A stretch of 17,561 nt of DNA from an uncultured Prevotella sp. (GCA_905373605.1 CAJPTO010000042.1:1-17561), one strand, 5' to 3'. Positions 1 to 6,128 are shown, counted from the stretch's first letter. Notes: generated from the letters alone by a model not told the origin. A program made the numbers and translations.

Positions 1-59
1 CGGGATAAGGAACAACTCCTTTTATGAAGTCTTTTGTCGCGATGAGGGGGTGATTAATT

Positions 60-82
60 CAACTACCGCAAAGCGGTAGTTG
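60..82. terminator. Perfect 10-bp hairpin, possible terminator
   Basis: Arms CAACTACCGC and GCGGTAGTTG enclose an AAA loop, a perfect 10-bp stem. No T-run follows directly on either strand, so it is a terminator-like hairpin rather than a textbook one. It would serve a gene to the left of the window or insulate the LOG promoter that starts about 40 bases further on. What lies to its left (1-59) shows no recognisable gene. Confidence 0.5.
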
Positions 83-93
83 CCATTATGACT

Positions 94-121
94 GGTTCTT
101 AACCCGAACTGGCGTATTTTT
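94..121 (+). repeat. Diverged copy of the CTTATCCCGAAC repeat
   Basis: The stretch around CTTAACCCGAACTGGCGT matches, with several differences, the repeat found downstream of the LOG gene at 904-1068 (CTTATCCCGAACCAG followed by YGTGTT). It ends in a run of seven T. The first ten bases of the window (CGGGATAAGG) look like the reverse complement of the same core. The LOG gene is therefore flanked on both sides by members of this family. Confidence 0.4.
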
Positions 122-124
122 TTG

Positions 125-132
125 TACCTTTG
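125..132 (+). promoter_or_regulatory. Bacteroidota -7 element, LOG gene promoter
   Basis: TACCTTTG fits the Bacteroidota -7 consensus TAnnTTTG exactly and is followed by TGCC, a frequent context. No good -33 TTTG is present at 19 bases spacing; the upstream part overlaps a T-run and a repeat copy. A start near 138-140 would give a leader of about 140 bases that contains the octamer array. Confidence 0.5.
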
Positions 133-180
133 TGCCATCAATAATGCTTAGGTTCAGCATCTCACGAACGCAACAGCTTA

Positions 181-276
181 TAAACTCAACGACTCCAAAG
201 TTCAACAATTCACCAACTCACAAAGTCATAAACTCACCAACTCACCAACTCATAAACTCACCAACTCATAAACTCA
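181..276 (+). repeat. 12-unit octamer array in the LOG leader
   Basis: Twelve consecutive 8-bp units keep exact register from 181 to 276. TAAACTCA occurs four times and CCAACTCA four times; the other four (ACGACTCC, AAAGTTCA, ACAATTCA, CAAAGTCA) are degenerate. The array ends three bases before the ATG at 280 and lies downstream of the promoter at 125-132, so it is probably transcribed as the last part of the 5' leader. The unit is 8 bp, so gain or loss of a unit would change spacing but no protein. Confidence 0.85.
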
Positions 277-279
277 CAA

Positions 280-807
280 ATGAATATCGCAATATTTTGT
301 TCGGCTAATGCCGACATCAACCCACGTTTCTTCGAGGCCACAGCGGCTTTGGGCCGTTGGTGTGCCGAGAAAGGACACGTGGTTCTCTTTGGTGGAACAA
401 ACCAAGGACTGATGGAATGCGTCGCTAAGGCGGCACACGAAGCTGGCGGACGCGTGGAAGGCGTGGCACCTAGGTTTGTGGAAGCAGGCGGAATGCTGTC
501 GAAACACATGGATAAGGTGTACCATACGGAGAACCTTACCGACCGAAAGGAACTTTTAAACACGCTTAGCGATGTGGCCATTGCGCTCCCTGGCGGCGTT
601 GGAACGCTCGATGAGGTGTTCACGCTCGTGGCCTCGGCCACCATTGGCTATCGCCGGCAGCGTGTAATCTTATATAATATGGAGGGATTTTGGAACGCGC
701 TCGTGGCATTGCTCGACAATCTGGAGCAACAAGGCATGATACGCGGTAACATTCGCGACAGAATAGTGGTGGTGAATAGCTTGGAAGAGTTGGAGAAACA
801 AATCTAA
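280..807 (+). CDS. LOG family protein (nucleoside 5'-monophosphate phosphoribohydrolase)
   Basis: 175 residues, the usual length for the family. The signature PGGVGTLDE is at residues 104-112, and the nucleotide-binding FGGTNQGLM region is at 37-45, with the conserved Arg-Lys pair at 89-90. Family members (plant LOG and bacterial YvdD/TIGR00730-type proteins) split N6-modified or plain nucleoside 5'-monophosphates into base and ribose 5-phosphate, in the cytoplasm. The ATG at 280 gives the standard N-terminus MNIAIFCSAN. The gene stands alone on the + strand, convergent with the AMP-ligase gene 452 bases downstream, and carries an octamer array in its leader. The true substrate cannot be told from sequence; many such proteins are annotated 'lysine decarboxylase' in error. 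Confidence 0.93.
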   Translation: MNIAIFCSANADINPRFFEATAALGRWCAEKGHVVLFGGTNQGLMECVAKAAHEAGGRVEGVAPRFVEAGGMLSKHMDKVYHTENLTDRKELLNTLSDVAIALPGGVGTLDEVFTLVASATIGYRRQRVILYNMEGFWNALVALLDNLEQQGMIRGNIRDRIVVVNSLEELEKQI

Positions 808-903
808 CACGTTGGGGTCGTGTTAGAATGCAACCCATTTTGCGCAGAGTTTCATCGTTATAGGTTCGATTCGGAAGAAAGTCTGCAGGAAAGGGGTTGC
901 TTC

Positions 904-1068
904 ATATTCCGAACTGGTGTGTTGTTTCATCCAAAAGAGGACGCACTTTTGGTCGATGCACGTTGCATCTTATCCCGAACCAGCGTGTTATTTCATCGTA
1001 ACAGCCAGCCCTTGCCTTTAGTAAAGCGGCATCTTATCCCGAACCAGTGTGTTATTTCATCGTAACAG
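904..1068 (+). repeat. Degenerate 64-66 bp repeats, three copies
   Basis: Two 40-base copies, 965-1004 and 1029-1068, differ at one base (C984 against T1048) and are 64 bases apart. They contain CTTATCCCGAACCAG and then TTATTTCATCGTAACAG. A more diverged copy lies at 904-931, about 66 bases before the first, and a trace (TTTCATCGTTA) at 850-860. Each good copy holds a short dyad, TGTTA and TAACA around an 8-base loop. The frames through the array have no protein likeness. Together with the elements at 1166-1259 this fills most of the non-coding region 808-1259. Confidence 0.75.
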
Positions 1069-1165
1069 ATGGAATTAGTTTTGCACTCCCTTCCTGGTTT
1101 AAACACACTTGTGCTAATACTTCTTTTCTGTTAAGGCTCGATAGGCCTATATTTGCAAAGCATAT

Positions 1166-1203
1166 CACTCCCCTCTCCCCTTGGAGAGGGGCTGGGGGTG
1201 AGG
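1166..1203. repeat. GC-rich dispersed palindrome, copy 1
   Basis: Arms CCCCTCTCC (1170-1178) and GGAGAGGGG (1183-1191) flank a CCTT loop; outer TCAC and GTGA extend the palindrome. A second copy at 8329-8366 has the same orientation and differs at about three bases. It resembles the CCTCACCCC/GGGGAGAGGGG palindromes scattered between genes in many bacterial genomes. It lies 3' of the AMP-ligase gene and could act as a terminator or mRNA-stabilising hairpin for that - strand transcript, but no T-run follows. Confidence 0.8.
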
Positions 1204-1259
1204 CCAGTAAGGGGCGGATTGTGCGGCTAGCAGGGCCGGATTGTGCGGCCAGTAAGGTG
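1204..1259. repeat. 22-23 bp tandem repeat beside a stop codon
   Basis: Units 1204-1226 and 1227-1248 share GCGGATTGTGCGG-like and GGATTGTGCGG cores; a partial third copy (CCAGTAAGGTG) runs to 1259, and the stop codon of the AMP-ligase gene starts at 1260. It is GC-rich and non-coding. It follows the GC palindrome directly. Confidence 0.6.
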
Positions 1260-2573
1260 TTAGTTATAATTCCTTTTCCTATCAATTTTCCCATTCGCTG
1301 TTGTCTTCAGCTTCTCCACACGCTCATAGAACAGCGGCACTTGGTGGGTTTCCAACTGCTTTTTCAGTTCTTTCGCCAATTGTTTTGCGTTAAACTCCGC
1401 CCCATCATCGGTGACAACGAGCAATTTCAACGCTTTGCCCAAGATGGGATGTGGAACCGCCGTGCACAACGAAGCCTTAACACCGGGCAAGGCATTGGCA
1501 ACGGCCTCCACTTCCTGCGGACTAACCTTAAATCCGCCCGTGTTGATGATGTCGCCAACACGGCATTTGAAGTGTAATCGGCCTTCTTCATCTGTCGCAC
1601 CACAGTCTAAGGTGGTAAACCCCGTGTCGTTTAACGCCTCAAACGTCGTTGTTTCGCCAACGTTGAGGTATCCGCTCATCAGAGTTTGCCCCTCGCAGCG
1701 GATAAATCCCTCGGGCGTAAGGCCGAATTGTGCATGTGGCAAGGCATGTCCCACGCAGCCTGCTTGCTGTATGTGCGTGAACTCGAAGGTTGAAACCACA
1801 CCTGTCTCTGTAGAAGCGTAGGTGTTGAACAAGCGCGTATGTGGCAAAAGGCGGTGTATGTCGGCCATTGTTGCCGCGTCTAGGGCATCGCCACCCGTTT
1901 CTATGAATGCCATCTTGGCCGCCAAACCCTGCATTTGTTGCCCTCCAAACTGGGTAAGCATCCTGATGCACGATGGCACAAGGAATGCGGCAGCGCACAT
2001 GTCACGCACCGATTCGGCCGCGTTGAAAAAGGCGGTAAAGTCGAATTTGGGCATGATGTGTGCCGTTGCGCCTGCCATAATGGTGGCCCAAACCTTCGAA
2101 AGACTGCCCAAATGGTTCAGCAGGCCTGAAATGATGAATGTTAAGTAGGGGTGATAAGGCTGCCCACTCACGATGTTGGCGGCATTGGCAGCGAGGGCAC
2201 GCCAGCCCAGAACCACTCCTTTTGGCACGCCAGTGGTGCCAGTGGTGAACAACACATCGGCCGAACCGCCGGGAAACGCCACTCCCTGCAATGCTTTTTC
2301 CATGCGCGCAAGCTGCTCTAGCGTGGCGTTGGCGGGGAGAAGCACGGCCACTGCACCGGCAACATGCGCGGAGAAATAGCTTACAAGGAAGTCGATGCTG
2401 GGCTGAGCGGCCAACACAATGCCCCTACCACGCATGCCTTTGTGGCCCGCGGCACACTTTTGTATGCGTTGATACAGCTCGCGGTAGGTTGTTTTCTCGC
2501 TTTGGATGTGCAAAGCCACCCGTTCTGGGGCATCTTCGGCATGCCTTGCTATCAGCTTTTCAAGGCTATTCAT
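1260..2573 (-). CDS. AMP-binding acyl-adenylating enzyme (acyl-CoA/acyl-ACP ligase type)
   Basis: 437 residues from the ATG at 2573. Motifs of the ANL superfamily appear in order: phosphate-binding TTGTTGVPKG at 110-119, YASTETG at 252-258, the hinge region around CRVGD at 337-341 followed by NTGGFK at 344-349, and the C-terminal NGKIDRK with the catalytic lysine at 429. It would activate a carboxylic acid as its adenylate and pass it to a thiol, here plausibly the adjacent carrier protein. It is shorter than typical acyl-CoA synthetases (500 or more residues), mostly in the N-terminal part. The start at 2573 is preferred over 2651 because it gives a typical N-terminus (MNSLEKLIARHAED) and overlaps the ACP stop by only 8 bases (translational coupling); the longer form would read 26 unlikely residues through the ACP gene. 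The acyl substrate is unknown. Confidence 0.88.
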   Translation of the reverse strand: MNSLEKLIARHAEDAPERVALHIQSEKTTYRELYQRIQKCAAGHKGMRGRGIVLAAQPSIDFLVSYFSAHVAGAVAVLLPANATLEQLARMEKALQGVAFPGGSADVLFTTGTTGVPKGVVLGWRALAANAANIVSGQPYHPYLTFIISGLLNHLGSLSKVWATIMAGATAHIMPKFDFTAFFNAAESVRDMCAAAFLVPSCIRMLTQFGGQQMQGLAAKMAFIETGGDALDAATMADIHRLLPHTRLFNTYASTETGVVSTFEFTHIQQAGCVGHALPHAQFGLTPEGFIRCEGQTLMSGYLNVGETTTFEALNDTGFTTLDCGATDEEGRLHFKCRVGDIINTGGFKVSPQEVEAVANALPGVKASLCTAVPHPILGKALKLLVVTDDGAEFNAKQLAKELKKQLETHQVPLFYERVEKLKTTANGKIDRKRNYN

Positions 2574-2793
2574 GGGCCTTTTGCTTTCTTTTAACCATCT
2601 CAACAAGGGAGTCGAGGTTCTTGAAATTGGCCGGTGTGGCATCGCTGGCATCCACTTCTATGCCGAAGTTGTCGGCCAAAAGCATCATTATCGTTGTAAC
2701 GTCCAGCGAGTCTAGCTCGCCCATGAGAAACTCCGAGTCGAGGTCTGCAAGCGGAAGTGCCGCCTCTAGCATGGTTCTTATTTTATCTTTCAT
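2566..2793 (-). CDS. Acyl carrier protein
   Basis: 75 residues, acidic, the size of a free-standing carrier protein. The phosphopantetheine attachment motif is GELDSLD with the serine at residue 29, followed by the expected helix (TTIMMLLADNFGIEVD). It would carry an acyl or aminoacyl group as a thioester on the prosthetic arm. It differs from housekeeping AcpP, which normally has DSLD followed by VELVMALEEEF, so it is probably a specialised carrier. The stop overlaps the start of the AMP-ligase gene by 8 bases, so the two are co-transcribed and probably form one activation and loading module. A promoter and octamer array lie upstream. Confidence 0.9.
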   Translation of the reverse strand: MKDKIRTMLEAALPLADLDSEFLMGELDSLDVTTIMMLLADNFGIEVDASDATPANFKNLDSLVEMVKRKQKAHE

Positions 2794-2803
2794 CTGTTTT
2801 TTA

Positions 2804-2875
2804 GTGAGTTGACGGGGTGACGGGTTGACAAGTTAACGAGTTCACAAGTTAACGAGTTAACAAGTTGACGATCTG
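2804..2875 (-). repeat. 9-unit octamer array in the ACP leader
   Basis: Nine 8-bp units in exact register, ending 10 bases before the ACP start codon. On the sense strand most fit NAACTYGT: TAACTTGT, GAACTCGT, TAACTCGT, CAACTTGT, decaying to CAACCCGT, CACCCCGT and CAACTCAC nearest the gene. Units with TTGT and CTCGT alternate over 2828-2867, so there is also a 16-bp period. It sits between the promoter at 2951-2981 and the start codon, as in the LOG leader. Confidence 0.85.
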
Positions 2876-2950
2876 TATGGGCATTATCGCCGTACCGAAC
2901 TGCCTACTTGCCGGTGAACAAACCAACCACAACACGTCTTTTTGCTTGCA

Positions 2951-2981
2951 CAAAATTAATAACATTTACCCAAACCGCAAG
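2951..2981 (-). promoter_or_regulatory. Promoter of the ACP/AMP-ligase operon
   Basis: Reading the - strand, CTTG (2981-2978) is followed after exactly 19 bases by TAATTTTG (2958-2951). This is a full match to the Bacteroidota -7 consensus TAnnTTTG with a one-mismatch -33 element at consensus spacing. Transcription would begin near 2945, giving a leader of about 150 bases. The rest of the gap (2876-2950 and 2982-3091) shows no gene. Confidence 0.6.
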
Positions 2982-3091
2982 CTTTTGGATGCCGAAAACG
3001 CCAAGGCTCCCTGTCTGCGCCCCATGCTATGCCACGTGTACAAAGCCCTGCAAAGTATCTTTTGTTGTGAAAGGCACACCCACCGCGCAAT

Positions 3092-3119
3092 AGCCACAAA
3101 CCCAAACGGGGTTGAGGCT
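3092..3119 (-). terminator. Hairpin at the stop of the TPR-HTH gene
   Basis: Immediately at the TGA of the regulator gene the - strand can fold AGCC with GGCT and, inside, AACCC with GGGTT around a 5-base loop. No T-run follows, so this is a weak terminator call based on position and symmetry. Confidence 0.35.
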
Positions 3120-4699
3120 CATGCTTTTCGCTTCGTCTTGATGCGGCTTTTGATGGAGCGCACACTTCCCGGACTAATGCCGAGGATGTCGCCGGCATCG
3201 TTTTCGCTTTTGCCCATTTTGGTCGTTACGATGAGAAAAAGGTACTGACGGGCAGAAAGATTGTTGTAAGTGTTGTCTAGAGAAGAGAAGAAACTGGGTG
3301 CAGAAAACTTACAATACTCGATGAAATCGAAGAAATCTGCGTTGCTCCAGTGCACTGTTGAGTGGTTTTGCAGAATGCTCTCGTAAAGCAATTTGCCGTT
3401 GCTCAACACTTTCAGCTCCTTGTCCTTAAGGTTGTTTACGCGTTGTCGAAGCGAGTTCAGCTCCTTGTTGGCCTCGGTTTGCGAGTGTTTGAACTGGTCA
3501 ATGCGGTCGCTATATTCGCTGATTAGCAACCTTTTCTCCAAGATGCTGCGTTTGGCTCGCGTCACTTTATACTTATGATACAGCACCAGCAGCACCACAG
3601 CCAGCACCAACACCAGTGCCAGGCCAGCCATATAAATGCGATACGAGCGTATTTGTCGTTCACTGGCTTCGATGTCAAACTTGTTTTGTATCTCGTAGAT
3701 ATTGTTTGCCTGCCACTCTTGTTGCTGTTTGTCTTTAAACATGATGAGGGTGTCGGCAATATCGGCCGCCCCCACATAGTCGCCCGTTTGTTGTTTCAGC
3801 TTAAAGAGGTTGTAAAGTGCCTTCTCTCGGGTGTACACATCTTTGCTTGCCATCGCCTTTTGCAGCAAGTCGAACGCCTTACCATATTCGCCCTGCCGCA
3901 TGTACAAGTCCGTTAGTATGGTATAAGTGTAGCTGTCGGGGCGTTCTTTCAATGCCCTGCGAATGAATTTTGCCGATTTCACCGTGTCGCCCATTTGGCA
4001 ATAGACATCACTGATGTTGGCAAGCAGCACCGTTTGGTTTTCCGAGTCCAGATATTTGTACAGTTCCAAGGCCTTAAGCAGGTAATGCAGGTTACTGTCG
4101 CGCAAGGCCATCCCGCTGTAAGCGTTGGCGGTATAGGTAAGACTGTAAGCCTGCCACATTTTGTTGTTGGTCTTGATGCCAAGGTTTCGGGCCTTCTCAG
4201 CATAGTTGAGGGCTGTGTTATAGTTTTTTGTAGTAAGGTTAACGTAGCTGATGGTCGAATAAATTTTGTGCATCAGCACCATCCCCCCATATCCTTTCGC
4301 GGTGTTTTCGGCCTTTTTTAGCAATTTTATGGCCGCCGTCACATTGTCCCTGTTAAAGAAAAGTATGCAGGCCTTGTAGTAATAAGCACGAGCCAGCCGG
4401 TCTTTTGGTCCATGCTGTTCGTAGTAAAACACAGGTAGGTCAATCGAGTCGTTGTCGATGTTTTGCATGTCTCGGTAGGTTGCTTCGGTTTTGAGCAGCG
4501 TATAATAAGCCATTTCGTCGCTGTTATCCATTTCATGTGGCGGTATGGCCTGCACCAGTTCGTAGGCTTTCTCCACATTGCCTTGGTTCAACAGCGAGTC
4601 TATTTGCTCCAGTCGGCTTTCTGTGCGGTTGTCGCAGGCAGAAAAAGAAACGGCTAGGGCAAACAATGTGATTAATGGATGTTTGTAGGCGCGCATCAT
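3119..4699 (-). CDS. Membrane-spanning TPR-HTH transcriptional regulator
   Basis: 526 residues from the ATG at 4699. A signal-like N-terminus ends in a lipobox-type LAVSFSAC with Cys22. TPR-like helical repeats cover about residues 36-320. One strong transmembrane segment lies at about 354-376 (MAGLALVLVLAVVLLVLY), a charged coiled coil at about 380-430, and a C-terminal LuxR-like helix-turn-helix at about 482-522 (NDAGDILGISPGSVRSIKSR) with a basic tail. The layout implies an extracytoplasmic TPR sensor joined to a cytoplasmic DNA-binding domain, as in many Bacteroidota TPR/HTH regulators (some databases call relatives DUF6377). The open frame runs on to 5035, but the extra 112 residues lack a sensible N-terminus and precede this clear signal sequence. 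Target genes are unknown; the ACP operon downstream and the repeat-rich region upstream are candidates. Confidence 0.85.
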   Translation of the reverse strand: MMRAYKHPLITLFALAVSFSACDNRTESRLEQIDSLLNQGNVEKAYELVQAIPPHEMDNSDEMAYYTLLKTEATYRDMQNIDNDSIDLPVFYYEQHGPKDRLARAYYYKACILFFNRDNVTAAIKLLKKAENTAKGYGGMVLMHKIYSTISYVNLTTKNYNTALNYAEKARNLGIKTNNKMWQAYSLTYTANAYSGMALRDSNLHYLLKALELYKYLDSENQTVLLANISDVYCQMGDTVKSAKFIRRALKERPDSYTYTILTDLYMRQGEYGKAFDLLQKAMASKDVYTREKALYNLFKLKQQTGDYVGAADIADTLIMFKDKQQQEWQANNIYEIQNKFDIEASERQIRSYRIYMAGLALVLVLAVVLLVLYHKYKVTRAKRSILEKRLLISEYSDRIDQFKHSQTEANKELNSLRQRVNNLKDKELKVLSNGKLLYESILQNHSTVHWSNADFFDFIEYCKFSAPSFFSSLDNTYNNLSARQYLFLIVTTKMGKSENDAGDILGISPGSVRSIKSRIKTKRKA

Positions 4700-4861
4700 T
4701 GTATTTTGTTTCAGTGAAAGTGTTCTGCTCCATGACACATGCAGGTTTCTGGGTAGCTTCTGCAATCTCGCCGGCTTCGTAGGGCCTTCACAGTCGGCGA
4801 AATGATGGGAAACTACCACCGGCGCAACCTGTTTGCACGCTACACAGTGGCAACTTGCAAG

Positions 4862-4890
4862 CAAAATTATGAAAAAACATCCAATTAAAA
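4862..4890 (-). promoter_or_regulatory. Likely promoter of the TPR-HTH gene
   Basis: The - strand carries TAATTTTG (4869-4862), an exact TAnnTTTG match. The best -33 candidate is TTTA (4890-4887) with a 17-base spacer, so the upstream half is weak. A start near 4856 would give a leader of about 155 bases. This leader has no octamer array. Confidence 0.4.
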
Positions 4891-5007
4891 GAACGTTTTG
4901 TGTTGAAAAGATGATTGCTGTAGCATTTTTCTGGCTGGTGCTAGGCTGGCAGCAGAGGGCAAGCAGACTGATGTTGATTGATTCGAAGCAGAATAGGCTT
5001 CTCGGAG

Positions 5008-5029
5008 TGTAAATTTTTCTACATTTACA
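5008..5029. promoter_or_regulatory. TGTAAAT/ATTTACA inverted repeat
   Basis: TGTAAAT and ATTTACA are perfect inverted arms around an 8-base spacer, about 310 bases upstream of the TPR-HTH start. On the + strand it is followed by a T-rich stretch (5031-5040). It could be an operator or a weak AT-rich terminator; nothing decides between them. The surrounding sequence 4870-5174 shows no convincing gene. Confidence 0.35.
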
Positions 5030-5174
5030 TTCCATTTTTTACATCACTATGCGTTTATCATTGCAGCTGATATTTATGCAACACACATACAGAAGAATAG
5101 TATATTTATTGCTAAAACGGCGTTTTATCGAGATATTTATTCACACCAGCTTGGCTATTTATGCGCTTAACACA

Positions 5175-5482
5175 CCTAAATGATGCACTTTGCAATGCAA
5201 AATGATAGACTATGCAAAGCTAAGTGATGCAAAAAGCATGGCTAAGTGATGCAAAAAGCAGAGCTAAGTGATGCAAAAAGCAAAGCTAAGTGATGCAAAA
5301 AGCATGGCTAAGTGATGCAAAAAGCAGAGCTAAGTGATGCAAAAAGCAGAGCTAAGTGATGCAAAAAGCATGGCTAAGTGATGCAAAATGCAGAGCTAAG
5401 TGATGCAAAAAGCAGAGCTAAGTGATGCAAAAAGCAGAGCTAAGTGATGCAAAAAGCAGAGCTAAATGATGCATATTACAGC
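5175..5482. repeat. 22-bp tandem repeat array, about 14 units
   Basis: Eleven near-perfect 22-bp units start at 5219 and every 22 bases to 5439. Each is GCTAAGTGATGCAAAAAGCA plus two variable bases (TG, GA or AA). Two decayed units precede (5175, 5197) and one follows (5461). There are no spacers, so it is not a CRISPR. The unit is not a multiple of three and holds TAA and TGA, so it is not coding. The last two bases run TG,GA,AA then TG,GA,GA then TG,GA,GA, a three-unit (66-bp) higher order. Each unit has an A5 tract between short inverted arms (ATGC, GCAT). Confidence 0.95.
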
Positions 5483-5770
5483 GCAAATCAGCAGAATGGA
5501 AGTGGGGAATAAGGGGGAAAACAAATGGAATTGTTAGCCAAAGAGGTTAACAAAAACGGGGGAAATGAACTTTTCAAAATAGGCTTGCAATCCACCAACC
5601 AACGTTGAAATGGGCAAAATGTAGCATGTGCGTTGTCCATTCCACTTAAAAAAGTTTGTACGCATCAACAAATGGATACGCACAAACAAACAAATTGTGT
5701 GGGTGTTAGGCAGTGGGATGGAATGGACTTTTTGCGAATGTCAATGCCATTTCAGGCCTAAAGGGGCACG
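5483..5770. other. Non-coding stretch, nothing recognised
   Basis: Between the 22-bp array and the stop of the small membrane protein gene I see no gene, RNA or clear hairpin. Open frames on the + strand here (for example from 5628) have no protein-like pattern and run antisense into the small-protein gene. Confidence 0.5.
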
Positions 5771-6073
5771 TCATCGCCTTTTGCAGCCTTTCAATCCTTT
5801 CTTGCATCCGTTTACGGCTAAGGCAAACCAGAGCGAACAAAACACTCGGAACAAGAAAGGTGCCTCGGATGGCAGCACCGCAAGGGCGAAGGCGGCCTGC
5901 GCATTGAGCAGTTGGAAGGTCACTTTCGTGCTGATGTCTTTGTTCAACACGGCCGAATAATATTGGCTTAGCAACATTACGGGGAGCAGCAAGCCGTTTT
6001 TTACACTTGCCAAAAGGCTGGTTAAGCGCATCTCGTTTGCAGTATTTACTGCTAATGTCATTTCCTTTTTCAT
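5771..6073 (-). CDS. Small hypothetical membrane protein
   Basis: 100 residues from the ATG at 6073 (MKKEMTLAVN). Hydrophobic segments lie at about 27-43 (GLLLPVMLLSQYYSAVL) and 71-88 (APFLFRVFCSLWFALAVN), with a weaker one at about 52-68 between them. The tail is short and basic (KKGLKGCKRR), so the C-terminus is probably cytoplasmic. No family is recognised. The open frame continues upstream to 6187, but those residues look random and cover the divergent promoter region, so the later start is chosen. The gene is monocistronic: the nearest - strand gene downstream is more than 1 kb away. That it is a real gene is supported by the MKK start, its hydrophobic pattern and a promoter-like site upstream, not by homology. 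Confidence 0.6.
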   Translation of the reverse strand: MKKEMTLAVNTANEMRLTSLLASVKNGLLLPVMLLSQYYSAVLNKDISTKVTFQLLNAQAAFALAVLPSEAPFLFRVFCSLWFALAVNGCKKGLKGCKRR

Positions 6074-6080
6074 TGTTGTA

Positions 6081-6111
6081 TGTGTTGAATGTTTATTTTT
6101 TCTTATCTTTG
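6081..6111 (+). promoter_or_regulatory. Likely rnhB promoter
   Basis: TATCTTTG (6104-6111) matches TAnnTTTG exactly and is followed by TGC. TGTG at 6081-6084 is a one-mismatch -33 element at 19 bases. Transcription would begin near 6117, giving a leader of about 245 bases to the rnhB start chosen here. Confidence 0.5.
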
Positions 6112-6128
6112 TGCTTGCAAAATTGCAG

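Noticed and set aside
1..59. 3' end of an upstream gene at the left edge
   Set aside because: No frame there has enough length or character to assign a product.
820..1065. 81-codon + strand open frame
   Set aside because: It is made of the 64-66 bp non-coding repeats, and the amino acid pattern shows no fold or family.
2574..2651. 26-residue N-terminal extension of the AMP-ligase frame
   Set aside because: It lies within the ACP gene in another frame; the ATG at 2573 gives a normal N-terminus and a typical short overlap.
5008..5029. TyrR-type operator
   Set aside because: TGTAAA and TTTACA arms are present, but the spacing (10 rather than 6) and the phylum do not fit that regulator, so only an unnamed inverted repeat is reported.
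4700..5035. 112-residue N-terminal extension of the TPR-HTH frame
   Set aside because: No protein-like pattern, it covers a promoter match, and a clear signal sequence starts at the ATG at 4699.
5175..5482. CRISPR array
   Set aside because: Units are contiguous at 22 bp with no spacers, and no cas genes are present.
5628..5960. 110-codon + strand open frame
   Set aside because: No recognisable pattern, and it runs antisense into the better supported small membrane protein gene.
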